A stretch of 64,000 nt of DNA from Brevibacterium zhoupengii (GTDB lineage Bacteria > Actinomycetota > Actinomycetes > Actinomycetales > Brevibacteriaceae): the NCBI RefSeq assembly GCF_021117425.1, contig NZ_CP088298.1, positions 2,542,001 through 2,606,000 on the forward strand. Direction: 5' to 3'. The notes beneath the pieces were generated by a model. It ran no database searches, was not told the DNA's origin, and saw only the letters and a program-made list of their open reading frames with translations. The first letter of the stretch is position 1, and the number at the start of each line of letters is the position of its first letter. Positions 53,841 through 62,263 of this stretch are shown here, one piece after another. A program made the translations under genes and the position numbers.

Positions 53841-53931
53841 ATTACTTCACGAAGTGACTGTCTTTCGCCGGGAATGTGTCAGATCAAGGATGACGGAGGT
53901 CGACCGACTTCGTCAAGGGCTGTTGCGAATC

Positions 53932-54480
53932 TCAGACGATGATGAGCATGAGCTCCGCGGGCTCGCTTCCGGGGTTGGACAACTGGTGCGGAACATCGCC
54001 TGGCGCCTGCGCGCAGTCTCCGACTCGCAGCGTGGTCCGGCGGTCGATCGTGACGATTTCGATGGTGCCGGCGAGCACGAAGAAGGTCTCACGCGAGCCG
54101 CTGCGGTGGGCGGCGAAGGACGCCGTTTCGCAGTGCGGATCAAGCTTGTAGTGCACCACTTCCATGTTCTCCTGCGGCGCAGGGAGGTCACGACGCAGAG
54201 TGCCTCTGCCGTATGCGCTGTGAGCGGGAATGGCGGCGCTGGGGGTGATGACCACCTCGGGCGGGGCGAGGAGCTCTCCCACGTCGACGCCGAGGGCACG
54301 GGAGAGCCCCATGGCGTTCGAGACTGATGTGTCCTGTTCCCCGCGCTCGATCTTCGACAGAGCCGCTCGAGAGATTCCGGCGCGCACAGCAAGTTCGTTG
54401 AGAGTCAGGTCGTTGTACTTGCGGCGCGCCCTGATGCGCGCGCCGAATACTCGAGCTCCGAGATCTTCCGTGTTCGCCAT
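53932..54480 (-). CDS. XRE family regulator with C-terminal cupin domain
   Basis: This 182-residue protein has an N-terminal helix-turn-helix (LTLNELAVRAGISRAALSKIERGE) and a C-terminal cupin sensor (HCETASFAAHRSG, FFVLAGTIEIV, GDCAQAPGDVPHQL). This class commonly controls adjacent transport or catabolic genes in response to a small metabolite. It is divergent from the LctP-family permease, with two inverted repeats in the shared 78-bp interval. Confidence 0.9.
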   Translation of the reverse strand: MANTEDLGARVFGARIRARRKYNDLTLNELAVRAGISRAALSKIERGEQDTSVSNAMGLSRALGVDVGELLAPPEVVITPSAAIPAHSAYGRGTLRRDLPAPQENMEVVHYKLDPHCETASFAAHRSGSRETFFVLAGTIEIVTIDRRTTLRVGDCAQAPGDVPHQLSNPGSEPAELMLIIV

Positions 54481-54495
54481 GGTGACATCATAGAT

Positions 54496-54523
54496 TATTC
54501 TTGAATAGTAGAGTGAATTCTAC
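54496..54523. promoter_or_regulatory. Candidate operators between XRE-cupin and permease genes
   Basis: Two adjoining inverted repeats: TATTC-tt-GAATA (54496-54507) and GTAGA-gtgaat-TCTAC (54508-54523). They lie 16-43 nt from the XRE-cupin start and 36 nt or more from the permease start, suited to control of both genes. Confidence 0.5.
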
Positions 54524-54558
54524 CAAGCCTCACTTCTTCACACGATGGACTTTTTTCT

Positions 54559-55947
54559 ATGACTCCACTCCTGGCACTGACGCCCATTGTGCTCGCGATC
54601 GCTCTGCTCGTATTCAAACAGAGCTCATGGATCGCCGCAGCTGCCGGGGTCATCGCCGCCGGGGTGGCCGTCATTCTCTTCTTCCCGACCCCCTTGTCGG
54701 TTCTCCTCGAATCCGGTGCGGACTACTTCCCACTGATCCTCGAAGTCGCCCTCATCCTTCTGTTCGGCATGGTCCTGGCACGCCTACTCGAGTCATCAGG
54801 GTCGATGGGCGAGATCTCCTCCTGGGTCGAAGCTGCGGCGCCGAGTCGCGCGCTCGGCGTCGCCCTCGTCGTGTTCGGACTCGTCCCCTTCGCCGAGTCG
54901 GTCACCGGGTTCGGCATCGGGGTGACGATCGGAGTCCCGGTCCTGCGACTGCTCGGCTGTTCGCTGCGGCAGTCGGCGATCCTCGGGCTGCTTGGCCTCA
55001 TCGCCGTTCCCTGGGGCGCGCTCGGTCCCGGAACCACGGTCGCCGCCGCGCTCACCGGCATCAACGTCGACGATCTCGGCGTCGCAACAGCGTGGATCAA
55101 TGCGATTCCCGTCATCATCGTGGCCACCTCGGTGATTCTCGTCATGCGCCCCGGACTGTCCTCCAGCTTCGGAATCATTGCCGCCGCGGCTCTGATGTGG
55201 TCTGGCATCCTTGCCGCGAACATCCTCATCGGCATGGCCCCAGCCGGCATCATCGGCTCATTGCTCGTCATCGCCGTCATGGGCACCCTCTTCATCATCC
55301 GCCGCCGCAGAACCGGCTTCACACGCCAATTGGGTCTCGCGGTCCTGCCGTATACGACGCTCACAGTGGGCCTGCTCGTGGCCCGCGCATTGGAATCCGC
55401 AGTCCCGTCACTGGTGACACAGATCGTGGCCTCTCCCCCGTTCTGGTTAGCCGCCGCCTGTGTGATCGCCGCGCTCAGGGTCACCGATCGCGGCACTGTG
55501 ACCTCCGCCGCCGTTCGCTCCTGGCTGCCGATCGGGGCCGGCACCGCCGCCTTCATGCTCATGGGCTGGATCATGACGACGACCGGGATGAGCGCGTCCA
55601 TCGGGACCTTGGTGCCGGCCGGACTCGTCCTCTTCACGCCCTGGCTGACTGCAGTCGGAGCCATCGTGACCGGGTCGAACACCGGCGCCAATTCCATGTT
55701 CACCGGCACCATCGACGCGGTCGCCACGGCCTCCCACGTCTCCTCACTGCCGGTGGTGGCCGCAGGAAACGCCGCCGCCTCGCTTGCGGCACTGGCCGCT
55801 CCCCCACGGGTGGCGATGTCAGTGCAGATGGCAGATCCCTCAAGCCCCGCCTCGGCGAATGACATCGCCTGGGTCCAGGGACGGGCACTGACCGTCGCAG
55901 GGATCAACGCGGTGGCCCTCGGCCTCTGGATTCAGTTCATGGCCTGA
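54559..55947 (+). CDS. LctP (L-lactate permease) family transporter
   Basis: This 462-residue membrane protein has about 12-13 helices and the family segments VPFAESVTGFGIGVT and TGSNTGANSMF. Characterised LctP proteins import L-lactate or glycolate and are about 550 residues, so this one is short. The substrate is uncertain given its neighbours. The start lacks a strong ribosome-binding site (GATGGA about 9 nt). Its 3' end converges on the M24 gene with 16 bp between. Confidence 0.85.
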   Translation: MTPLLALTPIVLAIALLVFKQSSWIAAAAGVIAAGVAVILFFPTPLSVLLESGADYFPLILEVALILLFGMVLARLLESSGSMGEISSWVEAAAPSRALGVALVVFGLVPFAESVTGFGIGVTIGVPVLRLLGCSLRQSAILGLLGLIAVPWGALGPGTTVAAALTGINVDDLGVATAWINAIPVIIVATSVILVMRPGLSSSFGIIAAAALMWSGILAANILIGMAPAGIIGSLLVIAVMGTLFIIRRRRTGFTRQLGLAVLPYTTLTVGLLVARALESAVPSLVTQIVASPPFWLAAACVIAALRVTDRGTVTSAAVRSWLPIGAGTAAFMLMGWIMTTTGMSASIGTLVPAGLVLFTPWLTAVGAIVTGSNTGANSMFTGTIDAVATASHVSSLPVVAAGNAAASLAALAAPPRVAMSVQMADPSSPASANDIAWVQGRALTVAGINAVALGLWIQFMA

Positions 55948-55963
55948 GCCCGGAACACGGACC

Positions 55964-57292
55964 TCAGACGCGGATGATCTCGCGCGGGAAGTCGGTGAAC
56001 GTGTCGCAGCCGGTATCCGTGATGAGGACTGACTCGGAGAGTTCGTAGCCGTAGCCGTTCATCCACATGCCGCAGATGAGGTGGAAGGTCATTCCGGCCT
56101 CGAGGATCTGGTCGTCCTCGGTCCTGATCGAGATTGTGCGCTCGCCCCAGTCGGGTGGGTACCCGATGCCGATGGAGTAGCCCAGCCGGCTCGGCTTCTC
56201 CAGGCCGGCCAGCGCCAGCACCCGGTTCCAGGTGCGGGCCAATTCGGCGGTGGGCACCTCCGGTGCGGCGACGTCGAGAACCGCGGCCAGTGCTTCGGAG
56301 ACGACACCCTCGAGTCGGATGAGCTCCTGCTTCGGCTTTCCCACGACGGCGGTGCGCGCCAGGGGCACGTGATAGCGACGGTGGACGCCTGCCAGCTCGA
56401 TGCTCACCGACTCATCGGCAACGAACTTCCGATTCGTCCAGCTCAGGTGCGGGGTGTCCGCGCTCTCCCCCGTCGGCAGGAGCGGAACAATGGCCGGGTA
56501 GTCACCCCAGGCACTGCCGCGTCCGCGGGCCTGGGCCGCAGCGATCTCGGCCGCCACCTCATTCTGAGCGACACCGGCGCCGATGGTCGCCAAGGCAGCG
56601 TTCATCGACTCTGTGGTGACCTCGGCGGCATTGCGCATCAGTGCGACTTCGGCTGGGGACTTGATCGCGCGGATCCAATTGACCAGCTCGAAGGAATCCA
56701 CCAGGCGCCACTCCGGGACCCCGTTGACCAGCGAACGGAAGGCACGCGGAGAGAAGAAGTGCGAGTCCATCTCGACCCCGACCGGCGAGGAAGAGGCACG
56801 GGCGACTTCCCAGCGCTGCCGCAGTGCGAAGGACACCCAGTCGAAGGGATGGATGTGGGGGCGCTGCACGTAGCGTTCCGGATAGCCCACGATGTCCTCC
56901 GGGGGCAGCCACGAGGTGTGCATAGCGCCCCGGGCATCCATGTCCCGCATGAACAGAGTCAGCGGTCCCGACGCCGGGACGAAGAGGAGCTGAGGGGTGT
57001 AGAACGACCAGGCGTTGTACCCGGTGAGGTAATAGACGTTGGCAGGGTCGGTGACGATGAGTGCAGACAGACCCTGGTCGATCATGCGATTGCGCACCGA
57101 GGCGATGCGCCCCAGGTACTCATCAGGGGAGAACGACAGCTCGTTCGCGCCGATCGTGTCGACCTCACCGGGACGCGGCTGTGGGCGAGCCCTGACTTCC
57201 TGTCCTGCCCGGCCCTGCTCGGCTCCGGGCCGCATTCCCTGCACGTCTGGCCGGTTGTCTTCACCAGCGTAGAACAGCTCACCCTCATTCAT
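55964..57292 (-). CDS. M24/creatinase-fold hydrolase resembling ectoine hydrolase (DoeA/EutD)
   Basis: The 442-residue protein has an N-terminal creatinase-type domain (YLTGYNAWSFYTPQ, GYPERYVQRPHIHPFDW) and a C-terminal pita-bread domain. Positions for the two metal aspartates read ELAGVHRRYHVPLARTAV, and the metal His and Glu regions read YSIGIGYPPDWGE and FHLICGMW, so the metal site of aminopeptidases is lost, as in creatinase and ectoine hydrolase. DoeA opens the ectoine ring. The first 45 residues are Arg/Pro-rich and may not all be translated. Confidence 0.8.
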   Translation of the reverse strand: MNEGELFYAGEDNRPDVQGMRPGAEQGRAGQEVRARPQPRPGEVDTIGANELSFSPDEYLGRIASVRNRMIDQGLSALIVTDPANVYYLTGYNAWSFYTPQLLFVPASGPLTLFMRDMDARGAMHTSWLPPEDIVGYPERYVQRPHIHPFDWVSFALRQRWEVARASSSPVGVEMDSHFFSPRAFRSLVNGVPEWRLVDSFELVNWIRAIKSPAEVALMRNAAEVTTESMNAALATIGAGVAQNEVAAEIAAAQARGRGSAWGDYPAIVPLLPTGESADTPHLSWTNRKFVADESVSIELAGVHRRYHVPLARTAVVGKPKQELIRLEGVVSEALAAVLDVAAPEVPTAELARTWNRVLALAGLEKPSRLGYSIGIGYPPDWGERTISIRTEDDQILEAGMTFHLICGMWMNGYGYELSESVLITDTGCDTFTDFPREIIRV

Positions 57293-57304
57293 GATTACAG
57301 TGTG

Positions 57305-57318
57305 GTGAGCCAGCTCAC
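57305..57318 (-). promoter_or_regulatory. Palindrome near the M24 gene start
   Basis: GTGAGC-CA-GCTCAC is a perfect 6-bp inverted repeat 13 nt before the M24 ATG. Candidate operator; the binding factor is unknown. Confidence 0.4.
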
Positions 57319-57394
57319 ACCGTGTCAATCACTGTCACACGCGTGTTGTCAGGGGTGAAAATGCCAATTCATGACGGATCCAGAATGATTGTTT

Positions 57395-57422
57395 TTCGTA
57401 TTCGACTGAATTCGCATACGAA
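57395..57422. promoter_or_regulatory. Inverted repeat in the M24/Lrp divergent interval
   Basis: TTCGTAT and ATACGAA form perfect 7-bp arms 14 nt apart, with ATTC-gact-GAAT nested inside. It lies 63-90 nt before the Lrp-type gene, a normal position for autoregulation by an AsnC/Lrp protein. Confidence 0.5.
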
Positions 57423-57484
57423 TCTGCGCATTCCGACGGAATCAATGGTAGATTGTGTTGAGACCCAAATCACGGAGGTGAAGA

Positions 57485-57970
57485 ATGGCCCACTTGGTGC
57501 CGAGCGGAAGCAATCACCGCCTGGGCAATCTCGATGAGAAGTCGAAAGCGATCATCGTCGAATTGCAGCACGACGGACGCAAGTCCTACTCCGCCATCGG
57601 CAAGTCCGTGGGGCTGTCCGAGGCTGCCGTCCGACAGCGGGTCTCCAGGCTCATCGATTCCGGCGTGATGGAAATCGTCGCCGTGACCGATCCCTTGAGC
57701 CTGGGCTTCGCCCGACAGGCCATGGTGGGTGTCAAGGTTCGGGGCGATATCTCCAAGGTCGCCGATCGACTGCACGGATACGACGAGATCGATTATCTCG
57801 TTGTCACCGCAGGGTCGTTCGACATCTTGGTCGAGATCGTCTGCGAATCGGATCGCCACCTGATCGAATTCGTCAATGAAGAGCTGCGTTCGATCGACGC
57901 CGTCGTGGACACCGAGCTCTTCATGTACCTCTCACTCGAAAAGCAAAAATACAATTGGGGGACGCGATGA
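57485..57970 (+). CDS. Lrp/AsnC family transcriptional regulator
   Basis: This 161-residue protein has an N-terminal helix-turn-helix (YSAIGKSVGLSEAAVRQRVSRL) and a C-terminal RAM effector domain (VTAGSFDILVEIVC). The ATG is preceded by GGAGGTG 5 nt away. The stop overlaps the aminotransferase start as ATGA. An AsnC/Lrp regulator (DoeX) accompanies doe genes in ectoine degraders, which fits the context. Confidence 0.92.
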   Translation: MAHLVPSGSNHRLGNLDEKSKAIIVELQHDGRKSYSAIGKSVGLSEAAVRQRVSRLIDSGVMEIVAVTDPLSLGFARQAMVGVKVRGDISKVADRLHGYDEIDYLVVTAGSFDILVEIVCESDRHLIEFVNEELRSIDAVVDTELFMYLSLEKQKYNWGTR

Positions 57971-59358
57971 CAGAGAATGTCACCAGAGCTGGCACCAGCT
58001 ACCAGGATGCCATCCGCAACAACGTGTGGATGCATATGGCTCCGCACCAGTCACTGTTCAACGGTGGTGAAGCACCGATCATCACTCGTGGTGAAGGCCA
58101 CCACATCTTCGACGACAAGGGCAAGAAGTACCTTGACGGACTGGCCGGACTGTTCACCGTCCAGGTGGGCCACGGCCGCGAGGAGATCGCGAAGGCGATG
58201 TCGGATCAGGCGATGAAGCTGCCCTTCATGCCCCTGTGGTCCTTCGCGCATCCGCAGGCCATCGAGGTTTCGGAGCGCCTGGCCAGCTATGCCCCGGGTG
58301 ACCTCAACCGTGTCTTCCTCACCTCCGGTGGCGGTGACTCGGTCGAGTCCGCGATGAAGCTGGCGAAGAACTACTTCAAGGTCACGGGCAAGCCGGGCAA
58401 GCACAAGATCATCTCGCGTGCCACGGCCTACCACGGCACACCTCACGGCGCACTGTCCGTGACCTCGCTGCCGGACCTGCGTGAGCAGTTCGCTCCCCTG
58501 GTCCCCGGTGCGATCAAGGTGCCCAACACCAACTTCTACCGCTCACCCGAGCCCTACGCCCACGATGAGAAGGCCTTCGGCCGCTGGGCAGCGGACCGCA
58601 TCGGTGAGGCCATCGAGTTCGAGGGTGCCGACTCAGTTGCGGCAGTCTTCCTCGAACCGGTGCAGAACTCCGGCGGCTGCTTCCCGCCGCCTCCCGGCTA
58701 CTTCGAACGGGTCCGCGAGATCTGCGACGAGTACGACGTGCTCCTGGTCTCGGACGAGACGATCTGCGCCTACGGTCGTATCGGCGACATGTTCGCCTGC
58801 AACGACTTCGGCTACGTGCCCGACATCATCACCAGCGCCAAGGGCATCACCTCCGGTTATGCTCCGCTGGGTGCAATGATCGCCTCGGATCGTCTGTTCG
58901 AGCCCTTCGGTCCCGGCGGGGACGAGACCTTCTACCACGGCTACACCTTCGGCGGACACCCCGTCTCCTGTGCGGCCGCCATGGCGAACTTCGATGTGTT
59001 CGAGAAGGAGAAGCTCAACGATCACGTGCACGAGAACGCTGCTGCGTTCAAGTTCACGCTTGAGAAGCTCAAGGACCTGCCGATCGTCGGCGACGTCCGC
59101 GGTGAGGGCTTCTTCTACGGCATCGAGCTGGTCAAGGATCGCGACACCAAGGAATCCTTCACCGAGGAGGAGTCGGAGCGCATCCTCAAGAACTTCGTCT
59201 CGGCGAAGATGTTCGACGACGGCCTGTACTGCCGCGCCGATGACCGTGGCGACCCGGTCATCCAGCTCTCGCCTCCGCTGACCGTGGGTCAGAAGGAGTT
59301 CGACGAGATGGAGCAGATCATCCGCGGAACCCTGACCGAGGCCTGGACCAAGCTCTGA
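57967..59358 (+). CDS. Class III (aspartate aminotransferase family) PLP aminotransferase, DoeD-like
   Basis: This 463-residue class III omega-aminotransferase has LTSGGGDSVESAMKLA, the cofactor-binding SDETICAYGRIGDMF and the PLP lysine in SAKGITSGYAPLGAM. Typical donors are omega-amino compounds such as putrescine, GABA, beta-alanine or diaminobutyrate. Next to the M24 hydrolase and Lrp gene, diaminobutyrate from ectoine breakdown is plausible, but a polyamine role cannot be excluded. ATG at 57967 overlaps the lrp stop. Confidence 0.9.
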   Translation: MTENVTRAGTSYQDAIRNNVWMHMAPHQSLFNGGEAPIITRGEGHHIFDDKGKKYLDGLAGLFTVQVGHGREEIAKAMSDQAMKLPFMPLWSFAHPQAIEVSERLASYAPGDLNRVFLTSGGGDSVESAMKLAKNYFKVTGKPGKHKIISRATAYHGTPHGALSVTSLPDLREQFAPLVPGAIKVPNTNFYRSPEPYAHDEKAFGRWAADRIGEAIEFEGADSVAAVFLEPVQNSGGCFPPPPGYFERVREICDEYDVLLVSDETICAYGRIGDMFACNDFGYVPDIITSAKGITSGYAPLGAMIASDRLFEPFGPGGDETFYHGYTFGGHPVSCAAAMANFDVFEKEKLNDHVHENAAAFKFTLEKLKDLPIVGDVRGEGFFYGIELVKDRDTKESFTEEESERILKNFVSAKMFDDGLYCRADDRGDPVIQLSPPLTVGQKEFDEMEQIIRGTLTEAWTKL

Positions 59359-59383
59359 TCACAGCCTGAAGCCTGGTCGCATG

Positions 59384-59424
59384 GAAGCTGCCCCGATTCC
59401 TCATTGAGGAGTCGGGGCAGCTTC
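59384..59424. terminator. Bidirectional terminator after the aminotransferase
   Basis: GAAGCTGCCCCGA-TCCTC and GAGGA-TCGGGGCAGCTTC pair over about 18 bases with one mismatch and a 3-nt loop. It separates the convergent aminotransferase and YibE/F genes. Confidence 0.85.
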
Positions 59425-59442
59425 ATGCCAGGCGTCCGCACT

Positions 59443-60672
59443 TCATGTCGCTGACCCTCCGTCCCGGGCGGCTGACGGTGCAAGGCGTGGCGGCGGACGC
59501 AGGCCCGATCGTACGACGAGCACCCCCAGAGCAGTCGTCAGCGGAATGGCGATGACCAAGCCGATCGAACACACGAGGATGCTCACGACCTCAATGGCCA
59601 TCTCTCCCAGTGTCAGGGTCTCGAAGAACGACTGGTCGTGGGCGGAGACGATGAGGAGTGTGGTCAGCGCGGACCCCACATAGGCGAACGTGATCGTGTA
59701 CACCGTCGAGGCGATGTGGTCGCGACCGATGCGCATCGCTCGGGCGAAGAGCTGCCTGGATTTGAGATCTGGTGCCACTGTGGCCAGTTCCCAGACCGCC
59801 GACGCCTGAGTGATGGTGACGTCGTTGAGAACGCCGAGTCCGGTGACAAGGATCGCGCAGACGATCAGGTCAGCCAACGACACGTCCGTAGTGCCGGTGA
59901 GGAGGAATCCCTCTTCGGAATAGGCGATGCCGAGATTAGCCCAGGAAGTCATCCATGCACCGAGCAATCCCGTGAAGACGATGCCGGCAACGGTCCCGAA
60001 AAGCGCCGTCGTCGTCCGGGTCGACACGCCATGGGCAAGATACAGGGCGATGACCATGATCGCACTCGCCGCGACCATTGCCACGAGGATCGGCGGCTTG
60101 GAGTCAAGGACCGCTGGGAGCATGAACACGATCAGCACGACACCGGCGAAGGCAAGGCCCGTCAACGCACGCAAGCCCCGAAAACCTGCGACGGCGAGAA
60201 CGACGAGCCCGTACACGATCGCCAGGGCAAGGATCGGGACATCTCTGTCGTAATCGACGAACACATAGTCAGTCTCGGTCTCTGCGCGGTCAGTCGACTT
60301 CGTGAAGTCGAGGACCTTAAGCGAATCTCCGACCCCGACCCCCGACACGATGGCGTCGGGAGTCACATAGAGACTCCCCTCCTGCCCGTCCACTTCGGCC
60401 GTGAACTCCATGCAGTCGGCTTCGAGCATCGGGTCAGGATCGCTGGTCTCGCAGCTCGACGCATCCACGGCGGTGACCCTCGCTTCAGCGGTGGAGACTC
60501 CCGGTGCGGTGTTCGTCATCGGGCCGCCGCCGGGTAAGTCCTGTTCCGGTCCGTGCGGCCACAGAAGGACCAGGCCACCGATCGTGATGAGGACCAGAGG
60601 AAGGAGACACACGATCATGATCAGGCGGACCCTCGGCGAGGCTGTGGGCTCCCGTTGGAGCGTCATATGCAT
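59443..60672 (-). CDS. YibE/F family membrane protein
   Basis: This 409-residue protein has one N-terminal helix, an extracytoplasmic beta domain with two Cys (SSCETS, EADCME) and seven or eight C-terminal helices with the YibE/F motif LADLIVCAILVTGLGVLNDV. The function is unknown; members are often called integral membrane proteins near metal or peptide transport genes. ATG at 60672 has AAGG 6-7 nt upstream; ATG at 60666 is an alternative. Confidence 0.88.
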   Translation of the reverse strand: MHMTLQREPTASPRVRLIMIVCLLPLVLITIGGLVLLWPHGPEQDLPGGGPMTNTAPGVSTAEARVTAVDASSCETSDPDPMLEADCMEFTAEVDGQEGSLYVTPDAIVSGVGVGDSLKVLDFTKSTDRAETETDYVFVDYDRDVPILALAIVYGLVVLAVAGFRGLRALTGLAFAGVVLIVFMLPAVLDSKPPILVAMVAASAIMVIALYLAHGVSTRTTTALFGTVAGIVFTGLLGAWMTSWANLGIAYSEEGFLLTGTTDVSLADLIVCAILVTGLGVLNDVTITQASAVWELATVAPDLKSRQLFARAMRIGRDHIASTVYTITFAYVGSALTTLLIVSAHDQSFFETLTLGEMAIEVVSILVCSIGLVIAIPLTTALGVLVVRSGLRPPPRLAPSAARDGGSAT

Positions 60673-60770
60673 GGCGGACCTTCGTGTCGAAGAGCGTTGT
60701 GACTCGGGCTCGGTGCGCGAATTGAAAGGCGGTGTGAATGACCATGCCCACGGACGTGCGGCCGAACGAT

Positions 60771-60810
60771 TCGGGCCCGGTCGGTCGATTTCACGACCGA
60801 CCGGGCCCGA
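60771..60810 (-). terminator. Terminator after glyS
   Basis: TCGGGCCCGGTCGGTCG and CGACCGACCGGGCCCGA form a perfect 17-bp stem with a 6-nt loop, 74 nt beyond the glyS stop. Confidence 0.88.
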
Positions 60811-60845
60811 TCCTCAGGAGCCACCGGTGACAGGTTCCAACTGGT

Positions 60846-60886
60846 CCTCAGACCCCAGCGGAGCCTCAGACCCCAACGGACTTTCA
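60846..60886 (-). repeat. 18-bp tandem repeat spanning the glyS stop region
   Basis: CCTCAGACCCCAGCGGA (60846-60862) and CCTCAGACCCCAACGGA (60864-60880) repeat with an 18-bp period, and the glyS stop region (TCAGACGCC) is a third, diverged copy. On the minus strand each copy ends in Gly-Val-stop, so three in-frame TGA codons occur 18 nt apart. Confidence 0.75.
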
Positions 60887-62263
60887 GACGCCGAGGTGCT
60901 CGGCCAGGTAGTTCTCCACCTGATCGATGCTCACGCGCTCCTGGCTCATGTCGTCACGCTTGCGGATCGTGACCGCATTGTCGTCGAGTGAGTCGAAGTC
61001 GAACGTGATGCACAGCGGAGTGCCGACCTCGTCCTGACGACGGTAGCGACGTCCGATCGCACCGGCATCATCGAAGTCGATGTTCCAGCGCTTGCGCAGA
61101 CGAGCTGCGAGCTCCTTGGCCTGCGGGGACAGCTTCTCGTTGCGGCTCAGCGGCAGGACAGCAGCCTTGACCGGAGCCAGACGCGGATCGAACTTGAGCA
61201 CGATGCGCTTGTCGACGCCGCCCTTGGTGTTCGGTGCCTCGTCCTCGGTGTAGGCATCGATGAGGAAGGCCATCATCGAGCGGGTGAGTCCGAAGGACGG
61301 TTCGATGACATAGGGGGTGAAGCGTTCACCGCTGGCCTGGTCGAAGTACTGCAGCTTCGCACCGGAGGCCTCGGTGTGGGTGCCGAGGTCGTAGTCGGTG
61401 CGGTTGGCCACGCCCATGAGCTCGCCCCATTCGGAGCCCTGGAAGCCGAAGCGGTACTCGACGTCGATCGTGCCCGACGAGTAGTGTGCCCGGTCGTCTT
61501 CGGGGACGTCGAGGCGGCGCACGTTGTCCTCGGAGATGCCGAGGTCGAGGAACCAGTTCCAGCAGGCCTCGACCCATTCGCGGTAGTAGTCGTCGGCCTC
61601 GTCGGGTCGAACGAAGTACTCGAGCTCCATCTGCTCGAACTCACGGGTGCGGAAGATGAAGTTTCCGGGAGTGATCTCGTTGCGGAAGGCCTTGCCGATC
61701 TGGCCGATGCCGAACGGCGGCTTCTTCCGTGCAGCGGTCACGACGTTGTTGAAGTTGACGAAGATTCCCTGGGCGGTCTCGGGGCGCAGGTAGTTCAGAC
61801 CCGCCTCCGACTCCACCGGACCCAGGAAGGTCTTGACCAGCCCGGAGAACTCCTGCGGCTCGGTCCACTGACCGCGGTTTCCGCAGTCGGGGCAGACAAT
61901 GTCGGCCATGCCGTTCTCGGGTGCCTTGGAGTGCTTGGCCTCGTAGGCTTCGACGAGGTGGTCCTCACGGTGGCGCTTGTGGCAGCTGAGGCATTCGACG
62001 AGCGGGTCGACGAAGGTAGCCACGTGGCCCGAGGCCTCCCAGACCCGTTTGGGCAGGATGACCGAGGAGTCGAGTCCGACGACGTCTTCGCGTCCGCGGA
62101 CGAAGGTCTGCCACCACTGGGCCTTGATGTTGTCCTTGAGCTCAACACCCAACGGCCCGTAGTCCCAGGCCGAACGGGAACCGCCATAGATCTCTCCGGC
62201 TTGGAAGACGAATCCTCTGCGTTTGGCCAGGGCGATGACGGCATCCAACTTGGACTGTGCCAC
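60884..62263 (-). CDS. glyS: Glycine--tRNA ligase (dimeric type)
   Basis: This 459-residue class II alpha2 GlyRS is of the eukaryote/archaeal-like type used by actinobacteria. Features are [19 protein letters not shown], zinc ligands CLSCHKRH and CPDCGNRG, motif 2 ([20 protein letters not shown]), and a C-terminal anticodon domain. I chose GTG at 62263 (VAQSKLDAV) because AAGGAG lies 7 nt upstream; the long upstream open frame is non-coding. Confidence 0.97.
   Translation of the reverse strand: MAQSKLDAVIALAKRRGFVFQAGEIYGGSRSAWDYGPLGVELKDNIKAQWWQTFVRGREDVVGLDSSVILPKRVWEASGHVATFVDPLVECLSCHKRHREDHLVEAYEAKHSKAPENGMADIVCPDCGNRGQWTEPQEFSGLVKTFLGPVESEAGLNYLRPETAQGIFVNFNNVVTAARKKPPFGIGQIGKAFRNEITPGNFIFRTREFEQMELEYFVRPDEADDYYREWVEACWNWFLDLGISEDNVRRLDVPEDDRAHYSSGTIDVEYRFGFQGSEWGELMGVANRTDYDLGTHTEASGAKLQYFDQASGERFTPYVIEPSFGLTRSMMAFLIDAYTEDEAPNTKGGVDKRIVLKFDPRLAPVKAAVLPLSRNEKLSPQAKELAARLRKRWNIDFDDAGAIGRRYRRQDEVGTPLCITFDFDSLDDNAVTIRKRDDMSQERVSIDQVENYLAEHLGV

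Noticed and set aside
54501-55862. 453-codon plus-strand frame overlapping the LctP permease
   Set aside because: Arg/His-rich shadow of the permease frame, with no motif or membrane pattern.
56081-57358. 425-codon plus-strand frame antisense to the M24 gene
   Set aside because: Opposes a well-supported gene and looks like translated antisense.
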